This document shows positions 1 to 8,061 of a stretch of DNA of 42,125 bases, one piece after another. Both the position numbers and the translations under genes were made by a program. The stretch lies in contig JACYME010000101.1 of NCBI GenBank assembly GCA_015272155.1, positions 1-42,125 of the forward strand. The letters are read 5' to 3'. Under the pieces are notes generated by a model that was given only the letters and a program-made list of their open reading frames with translations, had not been told where the DNA came from and searched no databases. The number at the start of each line of letters is the position of its first letter. Within the stretch, counting starts at the first letter, position 1. The DNA is from Leptolyngbyaceae cyanobacterium T60_A2020_046 (GTDB lineage: Bacteria; Cyanobacteriota; Cyanobacteriia; Phormidesmidales; Phormidesmidaceae).

Positions 1-143
1 ACGCTGGATGAAGTCGTTGCTAACTATCGATGTACCTAAAGCAAGTCTGATTCTCGTTCTTAAGTGGCAAATTTGCGCCAATTTTAGCGTTGATCGAGTG
101 ACTCCCACCCCTTGCCGAGCGAGCGAGTCAGGGGGCCATCATC

Positions 144-1106
144 TTAGGTAAGCGCGATCGCGGCCAGCAGCTCAGGATCCTGAAAGAGCGGCGTGCTTAG
201 GTAGCGTTCCCCAAAGCTCGGCTGAATAACGACGATGAGCTTGTTGGCATTCTCCGGGCGGCGGCCCAGTTGCACTGCGGCATAGACTGCGGCACCGCTC
301 GAAATTCCAGACAGCAATCCCTCTTCGCGAGCGAGACGGCGACCATAGGCGATCGCATCCTCATCGCTGACGGAGATCACCTCATCAATGACGGTGCGAT
401 TCAGCACCTCTGGGATAAAGCCCGCCCCAATCCCCTGAATTTTGTGGGGGCCGGGTCGTCCCCCGGAAAGCACCGGACTGCTTTCGGGCTCAACTGCGAT
501 CGCGCGAAAACTCGCTTTGCGAGCCTTCAACACCTCAGCAACCCCAGTAATCGTGCCCCCAGTACCGACCCCCGCCACCAGAAAATCAACCTGTCCGTCC
601 GTATCCGCCCAGATTTCCTCAGCAGTTGTCCGGCGATGGATTTCCGGGTTGGCCGGATTTTGGAACTGTTGCAGCATGTAGGCATCGGGCAGGGTTTCCA
701 ACAGTTCCTGCGCCCGCCGGATGCAGCCTGCCATACCATCCAGACCAGGGGTCAGTTCCAGTTCAGCGCCATAGGCACAGAGCATTGCCCGCCGCTCGGA
801 GCTCATCGTCTCGGGCATCGTCAAAATCAGGCGGTAACCCTTTGCCGCCGCAGCCATGGCAAGGGCGATGCCCGTATTGCCGGAGGTCGGCTCAACCAGG
901 GTCGTGCGCCCCGGCACGATCTTCCCCGCTGCTTCCGCCGCCTCGATCATGCTGATACCAATGCGGTCTTTGACCGATGCCGAGGGATTCATCCCCTCCA
1001 GCTTGACCACAATCTGCGCCTGACATCCCTCGGCTTGGGGGATGCGATTGAGTCGTACGAGGGGCGTATGCCCAATCAACGCCGTGATGTCCGTTGCAAT
1101 TCGCAT
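144..1106 (-). CDS. cysK: Cysteine synthase A (O-acetylserine sulfhydrylase)
   Basis: PLP enzyme that makes cysteine from O-acetylserine and sulfide in the cytosol. The 320-residue protein has the normal family length. Visible motifs are SVKDRIG near residues 44-50, with K46 as the PLP lysine, PTSGNTG at about 73-79 for substrate binding, and GTGGT near 180 for the PLP phosphate. The ATG start gives the expected N-terminus ([16 protein letters not shown]). It lies 14 bp downstream of an Rrf2-family regulator on the same strand, so the two are probably co-transcribed. No clear terminator follows: the only hairpin, at 99-130, has a 6-bp stem and no T-run. Confidence 0.96.
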   Translation of the reverse strand: MRIATDITALIGHTPLVRLNRIPQAEGCQAQIVVKLEGMNPSASVKDRIGISMIEAAEAAGKIVPGRTTLVEPTSGNTGIALAMAAAAKGYRLILTMPETMSSERRAMLCAYGAELELTPGLDGMAGCIRRAQELLETLPDAYMLQQFQNPANPEIHRRTTAEEIWADTDGQVDFLVAGVGTGGTITGVAEVLKARKASFRAIAVEPESSPVLSGGRPGPHKIQGIGAGFIPEVLNRTVIDEVISVSDEDAIAYGRRLAREEGLLSGISSGAAVYAAVQLGRRPENANKLIVVIQPSFGERYLSTPLFQDPELLAAIALT

Positions 1107-1120
1107 AGTACCTCTGGGGA

Positions 1121-1555
1121 TTAGATGTAGTACATCAGGTCAACCTGCTGCTTGGCGCGGCAGCGCTCCAGTAGGTCTTGCAGCGTATATTTTTGCAACA
1201 CGGCCTCCGCAGCGTGGCGCGCCTCCTGCCACACCTCGGTAATCACCAAACCTTGGGGCGTTTTGGGTGTTGTCTCGGGCTCTCGCTGAAGATCAAAGCC
1301 TTCAATGCAGCTGACAACGTCATAGAGGGTAATTTGCCAAGGGACTCTGGCTAACAGGTATCCGCCCCGCGCGCCCCGCTGACTGCGCACCAGCCCCGCC
1401 CGCCGCAGGGTGGCTAAAAGTTGCTCTAAATAGCGATCGGGGATGTTCTGTTTCGTCGCAATTTGCCGAATCTGCAAGGGGTCGCCCGTGCTGTGGTTTG
1501 CACTCAGCTCCACCAATGCCAGCAATGCATACTCGCTTTTACTCGAAAGTTCCAC
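1121..1555 (-). CDS. Rrf2-family transcriptional regulator, CymR-like
   Basis: 144-residue winged-helix regulator. The N-terminus ([16 protein letters not shown]) and the helix-wing segment ([14 protein letters not shown]) are typical of Rrf2 proteins. It lacks the three clustered cysteines that bind the Fe-S cluster in IscR; the only cysteines are near residues 83 and 131. This resembles CymR, the cysteine-metabolism regulator, more than IscR. Its position just upstream of cysK supports control of sulfur assimilation, possibly with CysK as partner as in Bacillus; that is inference. The start is GTG. A perfect TATAAT lies about 30 bp upstream. Confidence 0.88.
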   Translation of the reverse strand: MELSSKSEYALLALVELSANHSTGDPLQIRQIATKQNIPDRYLEQLLATLRRAGLVRSQRGARGGYLLARVPWQITLYDVVSCIEGFDLQREPETTPKTPQGLVITEVWQEARHAAEAVLQKYTLQDLLERCRAKQQVDLMYYI

Positions 1556-1587
1556 TGGGTTTTGAGAGAGAAAGGATCGCTGCCCCC

Positions 1588-1593
1588 ATTATA
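1588..1593 (-). promoter_or_regulatory. -10 box of the Rrf2-cysK operon
   Basis: Perfect TATAAT on the minus strand, 32 bp upstream of the GTG start of the Rrf2 gene. No convincing TTGACA lies 16-18 bp further up, so the promoter may depend on an activator or an extended -10. The implied leader is about 25 nt. Confidence 0.5.
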
Positions 1594-1697
1594 CTCCGGT
1601 TCCCCAGTCGGGTTTGCAGGATTCCAGAGTCTCTACTGCACATCCTTCCCCTAACTTCACGCCAATCCTAATACAGAGGGTGCTGAAGCCACAAAAC

Positions 1698-1726
1698 AAG
1701 GGCTCTGCACAGTGTGCAGAGCCCTT
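1698..1726 (-). terminator. Intrinsic terminator of the porin gene
   Basis: Perfect 14-bp inverted repeat: AAGGGCTCTGCACA at 1698-1711 and its complement at 1713-1726. On the minus strand it is followed by TGTTTTGTGG. It sits about 40 bp past the porin stop codon. Confidence 0.85.
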
Positions 1727-1767
1727 ACCTAACTTACGGGAACAACCGCTGTGCTAACTAAGTCAGC

Positions 1768-3225
1768 TCAGAACTTGAAGGTTGCACGGATTGCGCCGTA
1801 AAAGTTCTCAGTTCCGTCACCCTCATCCAGGTCGCCGTAGATCAGCGCTGGGGTGATGGTCACAAACTGGTTCACGGGGATGGAGTAGTAACCCTCAACC
1901 ATGTAGGGGTTGTTACCACCATAGGTGGGGATATCAGCATAGTAGATACCCAACTGAGAGCCTTCCAAGAACAGGTCGGGGAAAGCCACACCCACTTGGA
2001 AGCTGGTGTCATCAGCACCGCTGTCTTCTTCGTGGAATGCGAAGTAGCCACCGAGCATCAACGCACCGAAGTCAAAATTTACCAATCCACCGTAGGTATC
2101 GGTGTAAGCACCATCACCGCCGTCACCATGCATGTAGGTCAAAGCGCCGCTGAAGAAGCCTTCGGGCAGGAAGCTCAACTGAGCGATGTAGCTCTGGCTT
2201 TGAGCACCGAAGATACCACCCGCGTTGGGGTTGTTAGAAGCAAAGACCGTGGAGTCATTGCTCTCACGAGCAGAGTAACCGGCGTCAAAGACAAGACTGT
2301 CGGTGAGGGCGAAGCTGAAGCCAGCCCCGAAGCCGCCGCCACCCATGTCAAAGTCATAGAGCAGAGGGGCGCCGGGATCAGCAACACTGGGGCCATCGAA
2401 GGGAACAATGGTGCTCACGACAAAGTCATCAGTCACGACGTTGTTTGCAGCCAGAATGACATCCAAACGGCTACCGATGGGGAAGCTGTAGTAGAAGTCA
2501 TCAAGACGAACGTCGAAGGTCTGAGCGCTGCTGCCGCCGGTGGAGTTGGCCAAGCCACCCCCTGCGGGCAGGATTCCAAAGTTGTCTTCGCCAGCTTGAA
2601 GACGAACGCGCAAACGATCTTCACCGGTGAAGCTGGTGTCGAAGTTCATCCGAGAGCGAGTGGTGAAGACAGTGTTGTCGTCGCCACCGTTGATGTCGTC
2701 GAAGGGAACAACCAAGTTTGCATCCACTTGACCACGCAGTTTGGTGGTTGTGGAGAATTGCTGGGCACGCAGTTCAGCGGTTTCTGCTTCCAGAGCGTCA
2801 ACGCGGCCACGGAGGGTTGCCAGTTCAGCCTGGAATTCTTGCTGCAAGCGTTGGATGGTTGCGAGGTCGCTTTCGTTAACGCCACCAACGCCAATGATTT
2901 GAGCAATGACATCCAAGCAAGCGTTCAGACCTGCTGCAAATTCATAGCGGGTCAGGGGCTGGTTCCCACGGAAAGTCCGGTTGGGATAGCCTTCGATACA
3001 GCCGTAGGTATTTACCAGGTTCTGCAGAGCGGTATACGCCCAGTCGGAAGGCAGAACGTCGGTCAGTTCATCAACGCTAGTGATCTGAGCCAGCTCAACA
3101 GAACCGGCAGAAGCAGAATCCAGGGTCTCAACGCTGGGGGCTTCAGCCGCGATCGCAGAACCAGCTACAGCCATGCCGAGCAGGGCAGGGCTAGCCAGAA
3201 TAGCTTTCCACAGTTTGTTAGACAT
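1768..3225 (-). CDS. SLH-domain OprB-type outer-membrane porin (Som family)
   Basis: 485-residue outer-membrane porin of the major cyanobacterial family (SomA/SomB, also annotated iron-uptake porin). Seen in order: a signal peptide (residues 1-27, ending in AVAGSAIAA), an S-layer homology domain at about 50-112 (DVLPSDWAYTALQNLV, GCIEGYPNRTF, LTRYEFAAGLNACLD), a coiled coil at about 120-160, and a beta-barrel to the C-terminus ending in aromatic ATFKF, as outer-membrane barrels do. The SLH domain is known to anchor such porins to the peptidoglycan-linked polysaccharide. Two purine-rich stretches (AGGAGAG and AAGG) precede the ATG. The gene is monocistronic, with its own promoter and a strong terminator. 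The transported solute cannot be read from sequence. Confidence 0.93.
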   Translation of the reverse strand: MSNKLWKAILASPALLGMAVAGSAIAAEAPSVETLDSASAGSVELAQITSVDELTDVLPSDWAYTALQNLVNTYGCIEGYPNRTFRGNQPLTRYEFAAGLNACLDVIAQIIGVGGVNESDLATIQRLQQEFQAELATLRGRVDALEAETAELRAQQFSTTTKLRGQVDANLVVPFDDINGGDDNTVFTTRSRMNFDTSFTGEDRLRVRLQAGEDNFGILPAGGGLANSTGGSSAQTFDVRLDDFYYSFPIGSRLDVILAANNVVTDDFVVSTIVPFDGPSVADPGAPLLYDFDMGGGGFGAGFSFALTDSLVFDAGYSARESNDSTVFASNNPNAGGIFGAQSQSYIAQLSFLPEGFFSGALTYMHGDGGDGAYTDTYGGLVNFDFGALMLGGYFAFHEEDSGADDTSFQVGVAFPDLFLEGSQLGIYYADIPTYGGNNPYMVEGYYSIPVNQFVTITPALIYGDLDEGDGTENFYGAIRATFKF

Positions 3226-3324
3226 TACCTTGTACTCTCCTCACACCTTGAGGTAAAGGTTCATTGTGTCTGGTTGCCCAGACAGATGTGCAGCGATTTC
3301 TAGCTAGAAACAACTCACACACCG

Positions 3325-3352
3325 TCGATAGTAACAGATCTGCTTTAGTCAA
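3325..3352 (-). promoter_or_regulatory. Candidate porin promoter
   Basis: On the minus strand TTGACT (3347-3352) and TATCGA (3325-3330) are separated by 16 bp. This places the transcription start near 3318 and gives a leader of about 95 nt before the porin ATG. The -35 is good and the -10 is weak. Confidence 0.4.
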
Positions 3353-3504
3353 ACTAGGCTCCCTATCCCGAAATTTGCGTATTTCTTTCTAGGGAAAAAC
3401 TAAAGGATCCGGCACTACCCCAAAACTCCTCAGTTTGGGCGTGTGCTTAAACTATGACGAGCGTAGACGATCGCGGTCATCCTGTAGGGATATCACTGTG
3501 CCAG

Positions 3505-3786
3505 TTAGGCGATCTGGTCAAACCGGGCCGCAAGGAAGAAGTCTTTTTCGGTCAATCCGCCGGCATCGTGGGTACTCAGACTGAGCGTGACCTTGTTGTA
3601 AGAAATGCTGATGTCTGGATGATGCCCTGCCGCCTCAGCGGGTTCGACAAGCTGATTCACAAAGGCGATCGCGGCAGGAAACCCATCAAACACCTTCACA
3701 GTAGTGATGGTCTTGCCTTCTAAGCTCCAGCCGGAGAGTTGGCTGAGGCGGGTTTGAATTTCTGCGGCAGACAATCGTGCAGCCAT
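3505..3786 (-). CDS. Pterin-4a-carbinolamine dehydratase
   Basis: 93-residue cytosolic enzyme that dehydrates 4a-hydroxytetrahydropterin, recycling the pterin cofactor of aromatic hydroxylases. The active-site motif AAGHHPDISISYNKV is intact, followed by LSTHDAGGLTEKDF. The frame is open further upstream, but the family N-terminus (LSAAEIQTRLSQL) and AGGAGA nine bases upstream fix the start at the ATG at 3786. No pterin-dependent hydroxylase is nearby, so its physiological substrate is unknown. Upstream on the same strand are a candidate tiny ORF and a strong hairpin. Confidence 0.93.
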   Translation of the reverse strand: MAARLSAAEIQTRLSQLSGWSLEGKTITTVKVFDGFPAAIAFVNQLVEPAEAAGHHPDISISYNKVTLSLSTHDAGGLTEKDFFLAARFDQIA

Positions 3787-3905
3787 TGTGATGATCTCCT
3801 GGTTTTGCGGTAGGCTGTCATGATCGCAGTTACAAGCTGGTAGCAGCGATCGCACCATCAGCACCACTTGGACACTCTCAGTGTAAAAACCTTTTAAAAA
3901 ACCAT

Positions 3906-3954
3906 CCGCCCCTATCCGGCGTGAAGGCGAAAACCTTCGAGTGGATAGGGGCGG
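3906..3954 (-). terminator. Strong intrinsic terminator with no annotated gene upstream
   Basis: A perfect 12-bp outer stem (CCGCCCCTATCC at 3906-3917 with 3943-3954) encloses an inner 5-bp stem (GAAGG at 3923-3927 with CCTTC at 3934-3938). Read on the minus strand it runs into TGGTTTTTTAAAAGG. The next minus-strand gene, the pterin dehydratase, starts 120 bp downstream. It must therefore end a short upstream transcript or act as an attenuator. Confidence 0.75.
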
Positions 3955-4053
3955 CCTAGCGGGTCTCTATCAGGTTGAAACCAGACTGCCGGGAGGATCC
4001 CCAAAATCTAGCTTCAATCGGTCAGACAATCTGCAAGAGATTGACGCCAGTTC

Positions 4054-4131
4054 TTAGCGAACAGCCCCGGCGCACAGCTGACTTACCTCAACCTGGAGAC
4101 CCATGCATTTACTACTGTCTTGCATGGGCAT
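4054..4131 (-). CDS. Candidate 23-25 codon small ORF or leader peptide
   Basis: An ideal Shine-Dalgarno (AAGGAGGTG, complement of 4132-4140) is followed by two in-frame ATGs, at 4131 and 4125. The second is spaced 8 nt from GGAGG, which is optimal. The frame encodes 25 residues (23 from the second ATG) and stops with TAA at 4054. The peptide contains two cysteines, is not hydrophobic and has no run of one amino acid, so classical attenuation is not evident. The second ATG lies inside an 8-bp hairpin (CCCATGCA with TGCATGGG, 4100-4128) that could limit translation. The intrinsic terminator at 3906-3954 lies about 100 bp downstream. I do not recognise the peptide. Confidence 0.35.
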   Translation of the reverse strand: MPMQDSSKCMGLQVEVSQLCAGAVR

Positions 4132-4296
4132 CACCTCCTTGTTCCCTGGACGGTTTAATCTCAGGTGGGTGCAGTGAATTCTGCACTGGGTTTACCCTAA
4201 CACAGTTTTTTAGACGGTGACATCGAATTCGAGGGAATTGCGCCAAAACCAGCGGGGATAATGACGTTAGCCCGAATTGTGTCAGGAATTCTTGCC

Positions 4297-5148
4297 ATGT
4301 TGCCTTCACCTGTTGTGTTGGATCCACTATTGCTGGGTTGGTTGGCGGAAGATGTGGGACGCGGCGATCGCACCACGGAGGGCCTGGGCGCAATTGCTCA
4401 ACAACCAGGTCAGGCGATTTGGCGGGCGAAGGCCAGTGGCATTGTGGCAGGCTTAGCGATCGCCCCGCGCGTTTTCCAACTCCTTGATGCAGCGGTGGTC
4501 TTTTCACCAATGGTCGCCGAAGGCGCAGCCTGTGAGCCTGGCATGACCCTGGCGACACTGACCGGGCCACTGGGCGCACTGCTCACTGGAGAACGGGTCG
4601 CCCTGAATCTGGCCATGCGGTTGAGCGGTATTGCCACGCAAACGCGACAGTATGTAGACGCGATCGCGGATTTCCCCACCCAACTGGTGGACACCCGCAA
4701 AACCACACCGGGCCTGCGCATTCTTGAGAAATATGCCACCCGCATGGGCGGCGCAACCAATCACCGCATGGGCCTCGATGATGGCGTGATGATCAAAGAC
4801 AACCATATCGCTGCGGCAGGGAGCATCGCCGCAGCGGTGGCGCAGGTGCGTCAGACCATGCCCTACCCGCTCACCATTGAGGTAGAAACGGAAACCCTGG
4901 CAATGGTGGCAGAGGCGCTGGCTGCCAGGGCAGACATCATCATGCTCGATAACATGGCCCCAGATCTCATGGCTGAGGCGGTGCGCCACATTCGCCAACA
5001 GGCTCCCCATGTGCGCATCGAGGCATCGGGGAATATCACCCTGGAAACGATTCGCTCGGTGGCAGAAACAGGGGTGGATTATGTGTCCACCAGTGCGCCA
5101 ATTACGCGATCGCCCTGGCTCGACATCAGCATGAGGCTGCTGACCTGA
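4297..5148 (+). CDS. nadC: Nicotinate-nucleotide pyrophosphorylase (quinolinate phosphoribosyltransferase)
   Basis: Makes nicotinate mononucleotide from quinolinate and PRPP in de novo NAD synthesis. The N-terminus VVLDPLLLGWLAEDVGRGDRTT, the PRPP-site segment DTRKTTPGLRILEKYA, GGATNHRMGLDD and IKDNHI are all intact. At 283 residues it has family length. The ATG at 4297, with AGGA nine bases upstream, matches the family N-terminus better than the in-frame ATG at 4261. It is convergent with the DUF2237 gene, with only 3 bp between the stop codons. Confidence 0.95.
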   Translation: MLPSPVVLDPLLLGWLAEDVGRGDRTTEGLGAIAQQPGQAIWRAKASGIVAGLAIAPRVFQLLDAAVVFSPMVAEGAACEPGMTLATLTGPLGALLTGERVALNLAMRLSGIATQTRQYVDAIADFPTQLVDTRKTTPGLRILEKYATRMGGATNHRMGLDDGVMIKDNHIAAAGSIAAAVAQVRQTMPYPLTIEVETETLAMVAEALAARADIIMLDNMAPDLMAEAVRHIRQQAPHVRIEASGNITLETIRSVAETGVDYVSTSAPITRSPWLDISMRLLT

Positions 5149-5151
5149 GAG

Positions 5152-5520
5152 TCAGGGCTGAAGGGCATGGGCCTGCAAATCCTCTAGGGAAATGCTGCGC
5201 AGGGCCGCTTCGTGGGTCGCGTCGAGCACAACCGGGGGCGCAACGCCATCCTCCAGAGCTTCCTTCCAACGGGCTGCGCACAAACACCAGCGATCGCCGG
5301 GCTTTAGCCCTGGGAACTGATAGGCCGGAACTGGCGTACTCAAGTCGTTGCCTTGGGCACGGGTGTAGCTCAAAAAGGCCTCGGTGACTTGAGCACAAAC
5401 GACGTGACTCCCAAAGTCTCCGGGGCCAGTATTGCAGCAGCCATCTCGATAAAAGCCCGTCATCGGTGCCGTTGAGCAGGGCTGCAAGGCTCCGCCGAGA
5501 ACATTTTTGGCCTCTGTCAT
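5152..5520 (-). CDS. DUF2237 family protein
   Basis: 122-residue soluble protein of unknown function. The family signature is complete: NVLGGALQPCS, TGFYRDGCCNTGPGDFGSH, GNDLSTPVP, FPGLKPGDRWCLCAARW. The conserved cysteines of the CC and CLC motifs suggest a redox or metal site, which is inference. It is a single gene, convergent with nadC and divergent from tRNA-Cys. Confidence 0.9.
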   Translation of the reverse strand: MTEAKNVLGGALQPCSTAPMTGFYRDGCCNTGPGDFGSHVVCAQVTEAFLSYTRAQGNDLSTPVPAYQFPGLKPGDRWCLCAARWKEALEDGVAPPVVLDATHEAALRSISLEDLQAHALQP

Positions 5521-5723
5521 GTGAGTGTCTCCTTCGTCTCAAATGGGGCAGGGGAGTCTGCCCGCTTTCTCCCTCATTCTGAAATAAAGCGACGGGTGCG
5601 GAAACGAGTTTGCCAAGTCCTGGCTTCGCGATCGCGGGCATCGATGACCTCAGCCCACACACCTTCAGCCTGAGTATTCCTTCCAATTCGCGAAGAGCGT
5701 GCCCGAACTGGGCTCCTGACTGC

Positions 5724-5729
5724 TATATT
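5724..5729 (+). promoter_or_regulatory. Candidate -10 box of tRNA-Cys
   Basis: TATATT lies 18 bp upstream of the first base of the tRNA. The -35 region is poor. Stable-RNA promoters commonly sit at this distance. Confidence 0.35.
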
Positions 5730-5747
5730 AGGAGACTGATACGATGC

Positions 5748-5819
<72 letters not shown>

Positions 5820-5912
5820 TGAAGGTCATCTCCAAAATTGAGTAGATCCAACATGCCAGTCGGTGTGTTGGGTTTGCGCTGTGTGTATCCACAGATCGCG
5901 AGCGGGCACGCT

Positions 5913-6422
5913 TCAGGACTGTAACTTTTTGCCCCCGCTGCCGTTGCCATTGCGGGGCGCTTTGAAGGTGGCGATGATTAAGCAAACGATGCCGATATTG
6001 ATGCATGCGTCGGCAATGTTGAAGATGGGAAAGCGAATCAGGCGAAAGTCTAGGAAATCGACAACTTCGCCCGTGAGGAAGCGGTCAATGCCATTGCCGA
6101 GAGCTCCAGACAGAATGAAGCCGCAGCCGATTTGCTCCCAACGATTCGTGAGCGGCACCATCGCCCCAACGACAATGAGCCCTAGGCTCACAATCAGGGA
6201 AAGCCATTTCAGCCATTCACCATTTTCGCTAAACATGCTGAAGGCTGCGCCAGTATTCGTCACGTAGGTGAAGTGAAAGACGCCTTGCCACAGGGGCCAT
6301 GTGTCAGGGATGCCGGGGGGAGCAACATACTCAAAGGTGTTGACGACCCAGAGTTTCGTGAGTTGATCGAGAATGAGGCCCGCGATCGCGGCAATCCAAA
6401 GCCAGGTATTCTTCAGCGACAT
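5913..6422 (-). CDS. lspA: Lipoprotein signal peptidase (signal peptidase II)
   Basis: 169-residue inner-membrane aspartyl protease that removes signal peptides from prolipoproteins. It has four hydrophobic segments. Both catalytic aspartates are present, in GNGIDR (D113) and FNIADA (D138). The conserved NTGAAFSMF is at about 56-64. It lies 4 bp downstream of bioY and is surely co-transcribed with it. Confidence 0.96.
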   Translation of the reverse strand: MSLKNTWLWIAAIAGLILDQLTKLWVVNTFEYVAPPGIPDTWPLWQGVFHFTYVTNTGAAFSMFSENGEWLKWLSLIVSLGLIVVGAMVPLTNRWEQIGCGFILSGALGNGIDRFLTGEVVDFLDFRLIRFPIFNIADACINIGIVCLIIATFKAPRNGNGSGGKKLQS

Positions 6423-6426
6423 AGCG

Positions 6427-7023
6427 TTAATAAAACAGGATCCGACGCATCACGAGGGCCAGCACTGACACCGCACAGACCATCACCAACTGGCCAGGCA
6501 ACGGGGCCAGGGAATACATCAACACCAGGGTCCAAAGGGACGCACCCGTGTTGAGCCAACCCACGAGAAATGCGATCGCGAGATATATCAGCCCGCAGCC
6601 GTGAATAATTCCTAATCCACTGACACTGCTCAAAGCCAATGTTTCTAGTTTAGGGGCTTCTCGAAACGCCAGGGCACCACAAACCCACGCTGCGGGAATA
6701 AAGCCCACTAAGTACCCAAAGCTCGGTTCGCGCACATAGCCCAGCCCGCCGCCCTGGGTGAAAATGGGCAACTCAAAAACCTGAAACAGGGCAAGCCCAA
6801 GGGCGACATAGGCAATTTGGGCCAGGGTGGCCGCATTTTTGCCCCCCACGCAGGCGGTGAAGAGGACGGCCCCAACCTGAAAGCTAATTCCCAAAGAGTA
6901 GATTTGCACCCCGGTATCTCCCCAGTTCCAGGGTGCGTAGGGAATGAAGGCTTCGAGCCAGGTGGCAGAAATTGTCAAAATCAGACCAATTAAGGCCCAG
7001 AGTAGCTCTAGCGGTGAAAACAC
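6427..7023 (-). CDS. bioY: Biotin transporter BioY (ECF S component)
   Basis: 198-residue membrane protein with six hydrophobic segments, and the BioY features AATLAQIAYVALGL and QGGGLGYVREPSFGYLVGF. BioY is the biotin-binding subunit of an ECF transporter, which needs the shared EcfT and EcfA subunits; none are in the window. It is the first gene of a bioY-lspA operon. No biotin operator is obvious in the 87 bp upstream. Confidence 0.93.
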   Translation of the reverse strand: MFSPLELLWALIGLILTISATWLEAFIPYAPWNWGDTGVQIYSLGISFQVGAVLFTACVGGKNAATLAQIAYVALGLALFQVFELPIFTQGGGLGYVREPSFGYLVGFIPAAWVCGALAFREAPKLETLALSSVSGLGIIHGCGLIYLAIAFLVGWLNTGASLWTLVLMYSLAPLPGQLVMVCAVSVLALVMRRILFY

Positions 7024-7110
7024 CCCGATTTACATCCTTAAGCGTGGCAAAGGTGCTTATGCGTGATTGCGAGACGCACATTTTACCGTTCTCTGCTCCC
7101 AGGCTAGCGG

Positions 7111-8043
7111 TTATGTTGCGGAGCGTGACGGCGGCTCATCGGTGCGATCGCGCTGTGCTGATGGGTCTGGAGGGAATGGGGCAATGTCACTGGCCGAGCG
7201 CGGGGCCATCATCAGCGACGTTTCCCATGCAGTCGGTGGACGATCCCCCGCGATCGCAGGCAAGGTGTCGAGGGGCAACACGGCCCCACAGCGCTTACAA
7301 AAACGGGCGTCAGCATCGTGGACGGCCCAGCCGCACTGGACACAGGCGATCTGAAGCGCCTGGGAAACCTTCACCACGCGACGAATCAAATCCCCCAATT
7401 GGGTAGGAATCAGCGCGATGCCACTGAGGATCATCATCACTGTAAAACCTCGCCCCGCTTCAGAGACGGGGGTGATGTCGCCATAACCGACAGTGGTCAT
7501 CGTGACAACGGCAAAATAGACCGCGTCTAAGAAGGTGTTGAAAGTCTCAGGATGATAGTGCTGCTCGACCTGAAAGATGATCCCTGCGTAGATGAAAATA
7601 ATGGCGACCAAGGTGAACACAATCCGGGCCAGGGCCAGAGTATCCGCAGCGGTGAGGCGGCCTAGAATGGCGCGATCGCTAAACAGCCGCAGCAGTCGCA
7701 AGATTCGCAACCAGCGCAGCAGCCGCACAAAGCGAGTATCAAAAAAACCGAGCAAAAACGGCAAAATGGCGACTAAATCGACCAGCCCATACAGGCTGAA
7801 AACGTAGTGCCAACTGCGATCGCTGCTCCACACCCGCAGCCCATATTCCACCGTAAACAGGCCCAAAATGACCCAATCTAACCCAGAGAGGATCAGTTGC
7901 CACTGCTCGCCGATGGGGTAGGTTTCCACGACAAAAATTGCAGCGGACAACAGAATCAGCAGAGCAACCGTCAACGTGACCCAGCGCCCGCTTTCAGTGT
8001 TGGTATCGTCGAGTAATGCGCTGACTTTCTCCTTAGGTGTCAT
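7111..8043 (-). CDS. Voltage-gated-type K+ channel with C-terminal zinc ribbon
   Basis: 310-residue inner-membrane channel of the six-helix Kv/KvAP type. It has an S4-like helix rich in arginine at about 104-121 (RFVRLLRWLRILRLLRLF) and a pore helix with the K+ selectivity filter TTVGYGD at 183-189. The cytoplasmic tail carries a four-cysteine zinc-ribbon pattern, CVQCGWA and CKRCG (C234, C237, C249, C252). After that comes a low-complexity, proline-rich end. The zinc ribbon is an uncommon addition and could tie gating to metal, redox state or assembly. The gene stands alone; the next minus-strand gene upstream is 18 bp away. Confidence 0.9.
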   Translation of the reverse strand: MTPKEKVSALLDDTNTESGRWVTLTVALLILLSAAIFVVETYPIGEQWQLILSGLDWVILGLFTVEYGLRVWSSDRSWHYVFSLYGLVDLVAILPFLLGFFDTRFVRLLRWLRILRLLRLFSDRAILGRLTAADTLALARIVFTLVAIIFIYAGIIFQVEQHYHPETFNTFLDAVYFAVVTMTTVGYGDITPVSEAGRGFTVMMILSGIALIPTQLGDLIRRVVKVSQALQIACVQCGWAVHDADARFCKRCGAVLPLDTLPAIAGDRPPTAWETSLMMAPRSASDIAPFPPDPSAQRDRTDEPPSRSAT

Positions 8044-8061
8044 GGGTGTGCAACAAGCAAT

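Noticed and set aside
1-39. Possible end of a plus-strand gene entering from the left (12 codons to TAA at 37-39)
   Set aside because: Too short to support; other frames are also open here.
99-130. TGACTC/GAGTCA hairpin after cysK as a terminator
   Set aside because: Only 6 bp, long loop and no T-run on the minus strand.
1121-1555. IscR identity for the Rrf2 protein
   Set aside because: The three-cysteine Fe-S cluster motif is missing; cysK linkage fits a CymR-like role better.
1996-3303. 435-codon open frame on the plus strand opposite the porin gene
   Set aside because: It is the antisense shadow of the porin. The minus strand has a signal peptide, SLH domain, promoter, SD and terminator; the plus-strand translation has no recognisable domain.
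4112-4579. 155-codon minus-strand frame overlapping the start of nadC
   Set aside because: It overlaps the well-supported nadC in antisense and its composition (Pro/Arg-rich) is not protein-like. The short ORF with the ideal SD in the same area is in a different frame.
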